22,446 nucleotides of DNA from an uncultured Candidatus Melainabacteria bacterium (GTDB lineage Bacteria > Cyanobacteriota > Vampirovibrionia > Gastranaerophilales > Gastranaerophilaceae): contig CAKUZO010000027.1 in NCBI GenBank assembly GCA_934717895.1, positions 1-22,446 of the forward strand. Direction: 5' to 3'. The position numbers were made by a program, and so were the translations under genes. Every line of letters starts with the position of its first letter. Positions within the stretch are counted from its first letter, which is position 1. Shown here one piece after another: positions 1 through 7,090 of this stretch. Under the pieces are notes generated by a model that was given only the letters and a program-made list of their open reading frames with translations, was not told the DNA's origin and ran no database searches.

Positions 1-169
1 CTCTAAACTAGCATCTCCGAGGTTGCCCCCCCCCCGAAAGCTCTTCTTAATAAATTTTCCATAACCAAGCTCACTTTCTTTTTTGTGTACATGTGTTATT
101 ATAACTCTGTTTTTGGAATTTGTCTAGACCTATTTTATAGGAAGTTAATATGATGTTACTTAAAAAAGA
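1..169. other. Gene-free edge segment with a C10 homopolymer
   Basis: No convincing gene is seen. A run of ten C lies at 26-35. Read on the minus strand, a short open stretch runs from about 118 down across the G tract (it would include KKESELGYGKFIKK) and ends at a stop just beyond. It has no recognisable start or Shine-Dalgarno. It could be the decayed end of a gene lying outside the window, but this is only a guess. Confidence 0.3.
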
Positions 170-252
170 CGATAGGACGTTAAGGAGAAGTTACTAAGTT
201 ACTAGGGCACTAAGGTCGTATCAGGAATAGCAGCCATTTGTCGTCATTCTGA
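170..252 (+). repeat. Dispersed repeat family A, copy 1
   Basis: This segment starts with CGATAGGACGTTAAGG and ends with GTCGTCATTCTGA. The same order of blocks is found on the minus strand at 14142-14202: CGATAGG-CGTTAAGG-GA, then AAGTT, then CGTATC-GG, then GTCGTCATTCTGA. Copy 1 carries about 24 extra bases in the middle, which include a GTTACTA direct repeat. No open reading frame is associated. It is best described as a small non-coding interspersed repeat of unknown type. Confidence 0.65.
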
Positions 253-308
253 AAGCTTAGAAAAATAATGCGAGTAACGAGCATTAATTTTTCTTGCTAT
301 TCAGAATC
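246..308. repeat. Long imperfect palindrome (MITE- or REP-like hairpin)
   Basis: The arms ATTCTGAA-AGC (from 246) and GCTATTCAGAAT (to 308) pair with a one-base bulge. Nested inside, GAAAAAT-AATGC (260-271) pairs with GCATTAATTTTTC (281-293), again with a single bulge. The element folds almost end to end. Its left arm overlaps the CGTCATTCTGA motif that recurs at 392-402 and, inverted, at 14142-14152. Confidence 0.6.
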
Positions 309-325
309 TATTACTACAACAAATA

Positions 326-348
326 GACTCCGGATCGGAGTCCGGAGT
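326..348. repeat. REP-like palindrome with CCGGAGT arms
   Basis: GACTCCG (326-332) is followed by GAT and CGGAGTC (336-342), a perfect 7-bp stem. Alternatively ACTCCGG (327-333) pairs with CCGGAGT (342-348). It is GC-rich compared with its surroundings, and the sequence after it (GTGACAG) resembles widespread intergenic repeats. No gene is associated. Confidence 0.55.
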
Positions 349-391
349 GACAGTTACAGGATAGTTATTTTTCGTGTATAGTCGCGATTCA

Positions 392-514
392 CGTCATTCT
401 GAGCGATTAGCGAAAGAATCCAGCTGATTATAATTCAAAACAGCTGCAAAATAATCAAAACTTTTCTTTTGAAACAGCCCATGCATCTATGCATCTTGGC
501 ATCTATGCATCTTA
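392..514 (+). repeat. Dispersed repeat family B, copy 1, with four 8-bp tandem units
   Basis: The block opens with CGTCATTCTGAGCGATTAGC and continues with AAAGAATCCAGCTGATTAT, AACTTTTC and GAAACAG. It ends in four 8-bp units: GCATCTAT, GCATCTTG, GCATCTAT, GCATCTTA (483-514). A second copy in the same block order lies inverted at 6899-7012, also ending in four GCATCT-type units. There is no open reading frame. Its nature is unknown; a REP/BIME-like or MITE remnant with a small VNTR fits what is seen. Confidence 0.7.
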
Positions 515-526
515 ATCAGTTTCGTT

Positions 527-546
527 GTTGGGCTGGAAAGCCCAAC
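527..546. repeat. Perfect hairpin GTTGGGCT / AGCCCAAC
   Basis: An 8-bp perfect stem encloses a GGAA loop, flanked by TTTCGTT on the left and CTACAAG on the right. Related intergenic palindromes containing GTAGGTTGGG are widespread in bacteria (recalled from general knowledge). No U-rich tail follows, so it is not a good terminator. Confidence 0.6.
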
Positions 547-568
547 CTACAAGACTTTTGAACACTTT

Positions 569-593
569 CCCCTCTCCCCGATGGGGAGAGGGG
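569..593. repeat. Perfect hairpin CCCCTCTCCCC / GGGGAGAGGGG
   Basis: An 11-bp perfect stem of C/T against G/A encloses a GAT loop. It is extremely GC-rich in an AT-rich region, which suggests a mobile palindromic repeat. No U-tract follows on the plus strand (GATTAAG), so a terminator role is less likely. Confidence 0.6.
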
Positions 594-723
594 GATTAAG
601 TTTTCGGGAAAATCAACGTCCAGATTTTTATGTAAAAAATTTTTAATATTACTAATATTTCTATCAAATATTATTTATCAGCATTTTTAGAAAAATATAT
701 TCAATTAAAGAAAGGAAGTTTAT

Positions 724-1191
724 ATGGAAAACACTATTTCACAAGTTTCAAATTCTCCCATTAATACCACATTAGCCCCGAAAAATAATACCACTAAAAA
801 ATATGCCCCAAACCAAGTAGATATGAAAGAATTGCTTACAGAAAAAGAATTAGACGGAATATTATCAAAGTTTGATTGTTTACACAAAAACATGCCTGGC
901 AGCAATAAAAAATGTGATTTTGATTTTGTATATATTCCAACATCAGAGGCTGTTATAATCAATAACCAAAATATGACAAATGACACTGTTGAAATTGATA
1001 AAAACGGGAAAGCCATTAGTGTTGGTAGTTGGCACAGAAAAGAATTAGACGGCAATTATTCAGATATTCAAAAAGATATAAAAGCTCGTTTGGAAACTAA
1101 TGACAAAAATAAAGAAGCAAAAGTTACCGCAGAACTCGATTCAATGGCTGCATTGGGCAAATCACAAGTTGAAGTAAAACAGAACAAATAG
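724..1191 (+). CDS. Hypothetical protein, 155 aa
   Basis: I do not recognise a family. The start ATG is supported by an AAGGAA Shine-Dalgarno at 712-717. The protein has no signal peptide and no membrane segment, so it is probably cytoplasmic. It is rich in Asn, Lys, Asp and Glu. Residues 1-30 are polar and probably disordered. A middle part (about 33-110) has alternating hydrophobic residues consistent with a small fold and contains two Cys (52 and 64). The last 45 residues look helical and charged. It stands alone between the upstream repeat island and a convergent TPR gene, and base composition and codon use resemble its neighbours. It could be a lineage-specific or horizontally gained gene; nothing here shows its role. 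Confidence 0.7.
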   Translation: MENTISQVSNSPINTTLAPKNNTTKKYAPNQVDMKELLTEKELDGILSKFDCLHKNMPGSNKKCDFDFVYIPTSEAVIINNQNMTNDTVEIDKNGKAISVGSWHRKELDGNYSDIQKDIKARLETNDKNKEAKVTAELDSMAALGKSQVEVKQNK

Positions 1192-1306
1192 TTTACGAAT
1201 AATTTAAACACCAAAACAGGAGCAACGAAAAATCATTCAAGACTCCATCACAAGAGTGCCTGCTAATCAAAACTCATTATTCGGCTAGGTGAAATTTTTC
1301 ATTTTA

Positions 1307-2845
1307 CTAACCCAACAACTCTAAACTTTGCAATTTTTCACTGATTTCATTCATAAGATTAATGTCGTCAGTTTGACGTGCATATTTTTGCGCCTTTGTC
1401 AACAAGCCTTTTGCTTTTGCAACATTGCTGTGCCCAACCATTATATCAGCAGCTTTTGCGTAATTTTGGGCGGTTTTCAGAGGAGATTCTGCATCTGTGT
1501 AGTGCTTAACGGCTTTTGAATATGATTTCAAAGCATCTTGTGAATTGCCAAATTTTTCATATGCATCGCCAAGGCTAGATGATACAAAGCCTTTCAATCT
1601 CGAATTATCAGTTTGATTAGCCAAATCATCGGCGATTGAAAAATAATTCATTGCCTCATCATCGTACATATCTGTGAAAATATTTCCCATTTTTGTAAGC
1701 GATGTTGATTGCGCTGTAAAGTTTTCAGTTTCTCCGGCAAAAGAAATCGAATTAAAATAATGGTCTAACGCCGGTTCAATCTGATTTACATCATCATAAA
1801 TCTGTGCCATTGAGTAGTGCGCTTTGGTTTTAACGTTGTTGTCCGTTGTATTTTCAAGCGAGCTGTTATAACTTTTTAGGGCTTGCGGATAGTAATCATG
1901 ATCATCATAGATTTTTCCGACTTCATAAAAAACTTTTGCTTTTGTTTCTGTATCGCCTACTTCGTCTGCTCTTTGCAATGCTTTTTGGAAGGTTGCGATT
2001 GCTTTTTCAGGTTCGTTTGCGTAAGCCAATTTTTTAGACTGAATGAACAAAGATTTCAACTCTTTGTCTTGCGGAATTAAAGAAACGACTCTTGAATTAG
2101 TCTCAATTTCTTTGTCTACCGGCTCAGAAACAGTTTGAGCAACAGAATTTTTTTCCTCTGTTTTGGTTTCTTCTTGTGTGCTTCCTTGCGGAAATTTAAC
2201 CAAAAACTGAGGATTAATTTCTTCTTCATTGTATTTGAAATCAACTTGTTGCAAAAATAATGCATCAACCCAGTTTTCAACAACTTTTGAATCTTTGTTA
2301 AGCGTTTGAGAAATGTAGTTATCAAGGATTGATGATGCATTTTTCAAATTTGATTTAACAAGTTTTGTGTTCGGATTGTCTTTTTTAACCTGAGTTTCAA
2401 TCAAAGAAAGATAGCCGTTTACCTCTTCTTTCAAGTCATCAGGGGTTCCGATTGCGGCTGCTGTATTTCTAAAATCTTTTAAAATTTGTGCAATATTAAT
2501 AACCGTACTTCTGCCTGAAAGCGTTTTGGTTGGCATAACCTCGGCTGTTTGTTCGGTTTGTTGCGCAACTTGCGGTTGAACAGTTTTTGGGCTTCTTGCT
2601 TGTGCTTGAATTTGAGAACGCATTTGACGCCAGTCAACTTGTTCCCCATCGCTTTGTTGCTGGTAAGCAGGCGTGTAGGTCGGTGTTTTGCGCTCAACAT
2701 ATTGAAGCCCCTTGCTTTTAGCGTTTTGATTTCCTTGCTCTTCACGCTGTGCAGAAGCCGTGTTTTGCTCGTCGTCCTGCTTCCTTTTCACAAGACTGCG
2801 CGCATCTTTATTCAAATATGGTCGTTGAAATATACCGTTTAACAC
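1307..2845 (-). CDS. TPR-repeat protein with disordered N-terminal half, 512 aa
   Basis: Residues from about 265 to 505 form a run of roughly 40-residue helical pairs of the TPR type. Visible pieces are YANEPEKAIATFQKAL, YYPQALKSYNSSLE, IEPALDHYFNSI and NSQDALKSYSKAVKHY. TPR solenoids bind partner proteins, so a scaffold role is likely, but the partner is unknown. Residues 1-110 are polar, Gln/Lys-rich and probably disordered. Residues 110-210 look helical, and a Glu/Thr-rich linker follows. There is no signal peptide. The start is GTG (2843-2845), supported by GAGG nine bases upstream; no good ATG lies near. It ends about 115 bp from the convergent 724-1191 gene and lies downstream of the U32 gene on the same strand, with a 140-bp gap. 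Confidence 0.85.
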   Translation of the reverse strand: MLNGIFQRPYLNKDARSLVKRKQDDEQNTASAQREEQGNQNAKSKGLQYVERKTPTYTPAYQQQSDGEQVDWRQMRSQIQAQARSPKTVQPQVAQQTEQTAEVMPTKTLSGRSTVINIAQILKDFRNTAAAIGTPDDLKEEVNGYLSLIETQVKKDNPNTKLVKSNLKNASSILDNYISQTLNKDSKVVENWVDALFLQQVDFKYNEEEINPQFLVKFPQGSTQEETKTEEKNSVAQTVSEPVDKEIETNSRVVSLIPQDKELKSLFIQSKKLAYANEPEKAIATFQKALQRADEVGDTETKAKVFYEVGKIYDDHDYYPQALKSYNSSLENTTDNNVKTKAHYSMAQIYDDVNQIEPALDHYFNSISFAGETENFTAQSTSLTKMGNIFTDMYDDEAMNYFSIADDLANQTDNSRLKGFVSSSLGDAYEKFGNSQDALKSYSKAVKHYTDAESPLKTAQNYAKAADIMVGHSNVAKAKGLLTKAQKYARQTDDINLMNEISEKLQSLELLG

Positions 2846-2985
2846 AAATCTACCCTCTGGTAAGTCTAATATATACTAAAACTCACCAATTTACGTCATA
2901 CTTTCGTATGAATTTATAATTGCGTTGTCACAATCCAATTCTTTCTACGGTTTATGTTTAAGGTTATTTTATTGAAAGTCAAAAT
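2846..2985 (-). promoter_or_regulatory. Intergenic leader upstream of the TPR gene, with a small GAAA-loop hairpin
   Basis: Between the U32 stop and the TPR start lies TCATAC-GAAA-GTATGA (read on the minus strand, 2911 to 2896), a perfect 6-bp stem with a GNRA-type tetraloop. AT-rich -10-like strings occur closer to the GTG, but I find no convincing -35/-10 pair. The hairpin has no U-tract, so it is not an obvious terminator for the U32 gene. Confidence 0.3.
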
Positions 2986-4767
2986 TTAGTCTGCAAGAAC
3001 GTACATTTCGCAATTTTTACAATCAAATTTTAACGGATATTTTTTGCCTTTTTCATCGATTAAAAATAATTTTTTCGGCGATTTGCACATATTGAGTGCA
3101 AATTTCAGACAATGTTTTGTGTGCATAAGCTCAATAGGGCGTACTTTTGGCAAATTTGTTTCAAGCGACATTTCACAAACATTACACCCTGCATTTTCAT
3201 AAAAACATTTTGCCTGAGAATTGTGGATATTTGCCCTGTAATCCAATTCTTTTTTCGGAAATTCCACTTGTCGCAACGGTTTTTGAACTTCTCTTTTGTA
3301 ATTTTTTAGACGCTCGTCCATGAGTTTGTCGAGAATATTTCGTCTTAATTCGTTTATTTCAGAAATCGGCAAAAATGGCAATTCGCTAAGGATTTCGACG
3401 TTTTCACAATAAAAATCACTTTCGCCTGTTTTTTGAAGTTGCGTAATGAAATTTGCTTTCATCTTGTCCGGATTTTTCGCCTGTTCTGTTGCAGAAATCG
3501 GCATTTGAACTGCATTTTCGTCCTCATCAATCGCGTTTAGACAAGAGTTTTTAAAGCTGAATTTTACGCCAATTTTTCGTTTTGTTTTAGAATTTTCGAG
3601 CTGTTTTTCAAATTTGCTGTCAAAGTTTCTGAAAACCTCTACACCAACGGCGATTTTGTCCATTTTGTTCGGGTAAATTTTATTCCCCTCAATTTTGTTT
3701 ATAAGACAGCCTGTTTCATTGAAATAGAGCCCGTCTTGCGGATTTAATGTATAGTTTGCTCGTTTGTCTTTTGTTATTTCAAACCAATTTTTACCGACTT
3801 TTGAGATTTTTCCCAAACGTTCGCCGAGTGATTTTGGACTGTCAAAGTTAAAACATTTTTTTCTTTCGGTAAGAAAATAGTCTGTAAAACCTCTGTTGAA
3901 ACTTTTTCTAACATCGGGTTCAAAGTCCAAAAATACCTTGCCGGAAGAGGTTTTTAGAGCGAATTTATCGATTTCTTTTCGGTAATATGCGACAACGTTT
4001 TTGACATAATTCATATCCTTCAAACGCCCTTCGATTTTGAACGATTTTACGCCTGCATCAATCAGTGCTTTCAAATGTTTTGAGGCATTAAAATCCCTCA
4101 TGCTCAATAAATACTTGTCTTTTGCCAAAACATTTTCGGCATCATCAACTAATGTGTACTTTTTGCGACAAGCCTGAGCACATTCACCCCTGTTGGCAGA
4201 CCTTCCGCCTATGTATTGGCTCATATAGCATTGTCCGCTGTAAGAAACGCAAAGTGCCCCATGGACAAATGTTTCAACCTCAATCGGTTCGTCTTTTGAA
4301 GCGTAATCACAAATTTCTTTAATTTTTTCAAGCGAAAGTTCACGTGCCAAAATTACACGCGAAGCCCCCATTTCTTTGAAAAATTTGACCTTATCCAAAC
4401 CCCGATTGTCGCATTGTGTGCTTGCATGAAGTGCTATTGGCGGAAGTTTTCCGTCCAGTGCAAGTTTGAAAATTCCCATATCCTGAACAATTATGGCATC
4501 AACTCCGATTTCATAAAGCGATTGGATTAATTTTTTCGCCTCAATAAGCTCACTGTCTGTCAAAATCGTATTGACTGTCACGTGGACTTTCACATAAAAC
4601 TTGTGCGCATAGTCGACAATTTCTTTGATATCTTCAAGCGAATTCCCGACTTTTTTGCGAGCACCAAAATTTTGTGCTCCAATATAGATTGCGTCACAGC
4701 CCGAATTTATTGCAGCTATTGCGGTTTGCTTGTCCTTTGCAGGTGCCAAAAGTTCAACTTTTCTCAT
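2986..4767 (-). CDS. Peptidase U32 family protein (RlhA/TrhP-like RNA hydroxylation family), about 593 aa
   Basis: The N-terminus VELLAPAKDK and the segment DAIYIGAQNFGAR are typical of U32 proteins. The signature region is ETFVHGALCVSYSGQC (residues 165-180), followed by GRSANRGECAQACR. Cys173, Cys180, Cys196 and Cys200 may hold an iron-sulfur cluster, as known for characterised U32 members. SFKIEGRLKDMNYVKNV follows. The C-terminal 100 residues are Cys-rich and may bind metal. U32 proteins were once called collagenases; characterised ones hydroxylate tRNA (TrhP), 23S rRNA (RlhA) or act in ubiquinone synthesis, so RNA modification is the best guess. I chose ATG at 4765-4767: family similarity begins there, and a longer frame to 4881 would run through the divergent kinase gene. 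No Shine-Dalgarno precedes it. Confidence 0.85.
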   Translation of the reverse strand: MRKVELLAPAKDKQTAIAAINSGCDAIYIGAQNFGARKKVGNSLEDIKEIVDYAHKFYVKVHVTVNTILTDSELIEAKKLIQSLYEIGVDAIIVQDMGIFKLALDGKLPPIALHASTQCDNRGLDKVKFFKEMGASRVILARELSLEKIKEICDYASKDEPIEVETFVHGALCVSYSGQCYMSQYIGGRSANRGECAQACRKKYTLVDDAENVLAKDKYLLSMRDFNASKHLKALIDAGVKSFKIEGRLKDMNYVKNVVAYYRKEIDKFALKTSSGKVFLDFEPDVRKSFNRGFTDYFLTERKKCFNFDSPKSLGERLGKISKVGKNWFEITKDKRANYTLNPQDGLYFNETGCLINKIEGNKIYPNKMDKIAVGVEVFRNFDSKFEKQLENSKTKRKIGVKFSFKNSCLNAIDEDENAVQMPISATEQAKNPDKMKANFITQLQKTGESDFYCENVEILSELPFLPISEINELRRNILDKLMDERLKNYKREVQKPLRQVEFPKKELDYRANIHNSQAKCFYENAGCNVCEMSLETNLPKVRPIELMHTKHCLKFALNMCKSPKKLFLIDEKGKKYPLKFDCKNCEMYVLAD

Positions 4768-4774
4768 AGAATTT

Positions 4775-4780
4775 ATTATA
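4775..4780 (-). promoter_or_regulatory. -10 box abutting the U32 start (possible leaderless transcript)
   Basis: TATAAT on the minus strand is followed by seven bases and then the ATG, so transcription would start at or next to the A of the start codon. No Shine-Dalgarno is present. I cannot find a matching -35 at 16-18 bp. Confidence 0.4.
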
Positions 4781-4807
4781 TTACAAATAAAAAATTTGCG
4801 ATTTCTC

Positions 4808-4836
4808 TTAACATAAAATGATTTATCTGCTATAAT
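4808..4836 (+). promoter_or_regulatory. Sigma-70-type promoter of the histidine kinase gene (leaderless)
   Basis: TTAACA (4808-4813), a 17-bp spacer and TATAAT (4831-4836) match the consensus in 11 of 12 positions. The ATG follows after only six bases, where the transcript should begin. There is no Shine-Dalgarno, so a leaderless mRNA is predicted. Confidence 0.65.
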
Positions 4837-4842
4837 CCAAAT

Positions 4843-5613
4843 ATGGATAATTATGAAGATTTTATTTCTACCGTAAGTCACGAATTGAGAACACCTCTGA
4901 CATCAATAAGAGGGTTTTCTCAGACTATGCTTGCGTCTTGGGACAAACTCGACGATGAAAGCAAAAAGAAATTTTTAAACATTATCGTTGAACAATCAAA
5001 CAGATTGATTAATCTTGTTGAAAATATGCTCTCGGTTACAAAATTGCACAATGCAAAAGAGAATTTGATTTTAAAAGAATTTTCAATAAAGCAACCGATT
5101 GAAACCGTTGCCTCGATTGTAAAAAACCAGTACAAAGATAAAACTTTTGAAATTATAATCGATAAATCGACTCCGGCAATTTTAGCGGACACCGACAAAT
5201 TCCAACAAGTTATGACAAATTTGATTGAAAATGCAGCAAAATACGGACTTGAAAATTCGACAATAACCATAAAAGCAGGACTTTTGGGAAGTGGCGTAAT
5301 GAATCAATATTCCGCTCCCGACAACGAAAATGTTTCAATTAAAATAATTAACTTTGGGGGCGAAATTCCATCTGAGGATTACGAAAAAATCTTTACGAAA
5401 TTTGCAAGAATTGATAATCCGCTAACCAGAAAAGTTCAAGGAAGCGGACTGGGATTATACATTACAAAGAATTTGGTCGAAAAAATGGGTGGCAAAATCT
5501 CTGTCAACAGCACGTTGAAAGATGGCTCAAAAGACGTTTATATAAACACTTTTGAGGTGATTTTACCGGCTGCAAATATTGAAAAACAAGCGAGGGAAAA
5601 ATGCAGTCAGTAA
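4843..5613 (+). CDS. Sensor-less histidine kinase, 256 aa
   Basis: This is a two-component kinase core with nothing before it. The H-box SHELRTPL has the phospho-acceptor His at residue 13. The dimerisation helices run to about residue 75. The HATPase domain follows with the N-box NLIENAAKYG (Asn130), a G1 region reading NFGGEIP at 170-176 (Asn where Asp is usual), an F-box-like FTKFAR and a canonical G2 GSGLGLYITK (201-209). There is no membrane segment, PAS or HAMP domain, so it should be cytosolic and must receive its signal through a partner. It overlaps the start of the response-regulator gene by 13 bp and should be co-translated with it. The start is the only ATG before the H-box and sits six bases after a TATAAT box. 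Confidence 0.9.
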   Translation: MDNYEDFISTVSHELRTPLTSIRGFSQTMLASWDKLDDESKKKFLNIIVEQSNRLINLVENMLSVTKLHNAKENLILKEFSIKQPIETVASIVKNQYKDKTFEIIIDKSTPAILADTDKFQQVMTNLIENAAKYGLENSTITIKAGLLGSGVMNQYSAPDNENVSIKIINFGGEIPSEDYEKIFTKFARIDNPLTRKVQGSGLGLYITKNLVEKMGGKISVNSTLKDGSKDVYINTFEVILPAANIEKQAREKCSQ

Positions 5614-6890
5614 CTCTAATTATCGACAAAAGGCGCGAACTTTCGACAAAGTACAAAAAGCTCCTAGAAAACAATCATAGCAAGGTTTTTATAACAAAAA
5701 ATCTGCTTTCGGCAATGAAACTTATTCAGGATAAAGAGCCTGATTTGATAGTAATTTCGGACAGTGTCGACGGGAATTTGTCCGATTATTGCAAGAAAAT
5801 TCGAGCTTTGACATACAATATGCGACCAATTATTATTGCGACTTCAAAATCTGCCGAGTTGCAAGACAAGCTTGATGTGCTTGAAAACGGCGCTGATGAC
5901 TTTATTTCTGAGCCTGTGAATTCGGAAGAATTTTTGATGCGTGTGAAAGCCCATTTGCGGAGAGAATTTGAGTCTAATATGGATTTAAAACATCTTCTCC
6001 CTGGGAAAAATTACTCAATGCGGGCTCTAAAACGCATCGTAAGCGAGGAAAAACCTTGGGCTGCAATGCTTGTGAGTATCGAAAATTTTGAAAACTACAA
6101 GGAAACTTATACAGAACTTGCCTCAGATAAACTTGTCCAAACCTATTGTGCAATCATAACTTCTGCCCTTTCAGAAGGAGATTTTTTAGGTTCGATTGCC
6201 GAAAACAAGTTTATCATAATTACGGACAGCATAAAATCTGAACAAGTCGCAAATTATCTGACTTTTGCCTTCGATTCGGTTGCCTCAAAATTTTATTCGC
6301 AAATGGACAATCGACGCGGGTTTATGATTATGCACGGAGATGAGCTAGCCGGAAGACGTTCCAACTTTGTACACACAACAATTGGGGTTGTGACAAATGA
6401 ATTCGTTCAGTACAAAGAATCAGGACAGTTGCTAAATGCACTTTTGAGAATTCACAAACTTGCGGACGTGCCGACAAAATCAAACTTTTTGACCGAAAGA
6501 CCTTTGATTAGCGGTGAAAATTCGATTGATAATGAGATAAATAATCGAGTTTTGATAATCGAAGAGGACGAAGCTATGACAATACTTTTGACGACTATAC
6601 TTGACCTTCAAGGCTATGAGGTGGGCGTTTTATCGGATTATGAAGTCCCAAATGAAGCTAATCCGCCTGCTTTAATAATTCTTGATGCCGGAAAAATTGA
6701 CGAGTTGAAAGGCTTAAAATTATGCCAAAAACTTCGTGAAAATTCTATTTTTGACAAGACAAAAATCGTTGTAACTTCGATTTTGCACGACAAAGAACTT
6801 GTTTTGACATCAGGTGCGGATTTGTATATCCCGAAACCTTATGAGATTTCAAGCCTTATAAAATGGGTTGAAAAGCTTTTGGATAGATAG
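5601..6890 (+). CDS. Response regulator: degenerate REC, degenerate GGDEF-like, then intact REC, 429 aa
   Basis: Residues 1-118 resemble a receiver, but the phospho-Asp position reads Ser53 (PDLIVIS, then Asp54) and the conserved Lys is Glu104 (ISEPV), so it is probably not phosphorylated normally. Residues about 130-290 have the outline of a GGDEF domain, but the signature is replaced by GSIAENKFIIIT (197-208), so cyclase activity is unlikely. Residues 315-429 form a second receiver with acidic residues EED at 321-323, phospho-Asp362 (LIILD), Thr392 and Lys412 (IPKP), which looks functional. No DNA-binding output is present. It overlaps the kinase gene by 13 bp and is preceded by GAGGG. The kinase probably phosphorylates the C-terminal receiver; the output may be protein-protein contact. 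Assignment of the middle domain is by pattern only. Confidence 0.8.
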   Translation: MQSVTLIIDKRRELSTKYKKLLENNHSKVFITKNLLSAMKLIQDKEPDLIVISDSVDGNLSDYCKKIRALTYNMRPIIIATSKSAELQDKLDVLENGADDFISEPVNSEEFLMRVKAHLRREFESNMDLKHLLPGKNYSMRALKRIVSEEKPWAAMLVSIENFENYKETYTELASDKLVQTYCAIITSALSEGDFLGSIAENKFIIITDSIKSEQVANYLTFAFDSVASKFYSQMDNRRGFMIMHGDELAGRRSNFVHTTIGVVTNEFVQYKESGQLLNALLRIHKLADVPTKSNFLTERPLISGENSIDNEINNRVLIIEEDEAMTILLTTILDLQGYEVGVLSDYEVPNEANPPALIILDAGKIDELKGLKLCQKLRENSIFDKTKIVVTSILHDKELVLTSGADLYIPKPYEISSLIKWVEKLLDR

Positions 6891-6898
6891 TGGGTTAG

Positions 6899-7012
6899 TT
6901 AGATGCCAAGATGCCAAGAGGCATAGATGCATGGTCTGTTTCGGAAAAGTTCTTCATGTGTATTCCTTTCAATTTACTTGTATTATAATAATCAGTTGGA
7001 TTCTTTGCTTAA
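6899..7012 (-). repeat. Dispersed repeat family B, copy 2, inverted, with four 8-bp tandem units
   Basis: Read on the minus strand from 7012, the blocks are ATTAAGCAAAGAATCCAACT, GATTAT, AACTTTTC, GAAACAG and CCATGCATCTATGC. It ends with the 8-bp units GCATCTAT, GCCTCTTG, GCATCTTG and GCATCTAA (6930 down to 6899). The order matches 405-514. It sits right behind the response-regulator stop codon and in front of bioD. Confidence 0.7.
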
Positions 7013-7048
7013 TAGAAAAGAAATTTTCCTTGCAATAATTATATTATG

Positions 7049-7067
7049 CGGTAACATGGTGTTGCCG
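7049..7067 (+). promoter_or_regulatory. Inverted repeat in the bioD leader
   Basis: CGGTAACA and TGTTGCCG form an 8-bp stem (one G-U pair) around TGG, about 24 bp before the bioD ATG. It could be an operator or an RNA hairpin near the ribosome site. It does not match the BirA operator form I know. Promoter elements upstream are AT-rich, and no clear -35/-10 pair could be chosen. Confidence 0.35.
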
Positions 7068-7090
7068 AATTTTTGTAGAGGTGTTTAACT

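Noticed and set aside
483..514. Tandem GCATCT 8-mers as a possible CRISPR array
   Set aside because: The units are 8 bp with no spacers, far from the 24-37 bp repeats with unique spacers of CRISPR. No cas gene is near.
527..593. The two GC-rich hairpins as intrinsic terminators
   Set aside because: Neither is followed by a U-tract on either strand, and no gene ends just upstream. They fit repeats better.
1883..2080. Phe/Cys-rich plus-strand frames opposite the TPR gene
   Set aside because: They are antisense to a clear TPR coding region and have a composition typical of shadow frames.
4768..4881. N-terminal extension of the U32 protein by 38 residues
   Set aside because: The extension overlaps the promoter and start of the divergent kinase, looks unlike any U32 protein, and family similarity starts at MRKVELLAPA.
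7021..7090. BirA or other known biotin operator before bioD
   Set aside because: Neither the GTTAAC/GTAAAC-type dyad of BirA nor other biotin regulator boxes I know are present; only an unrelated inverted repeat is seen.
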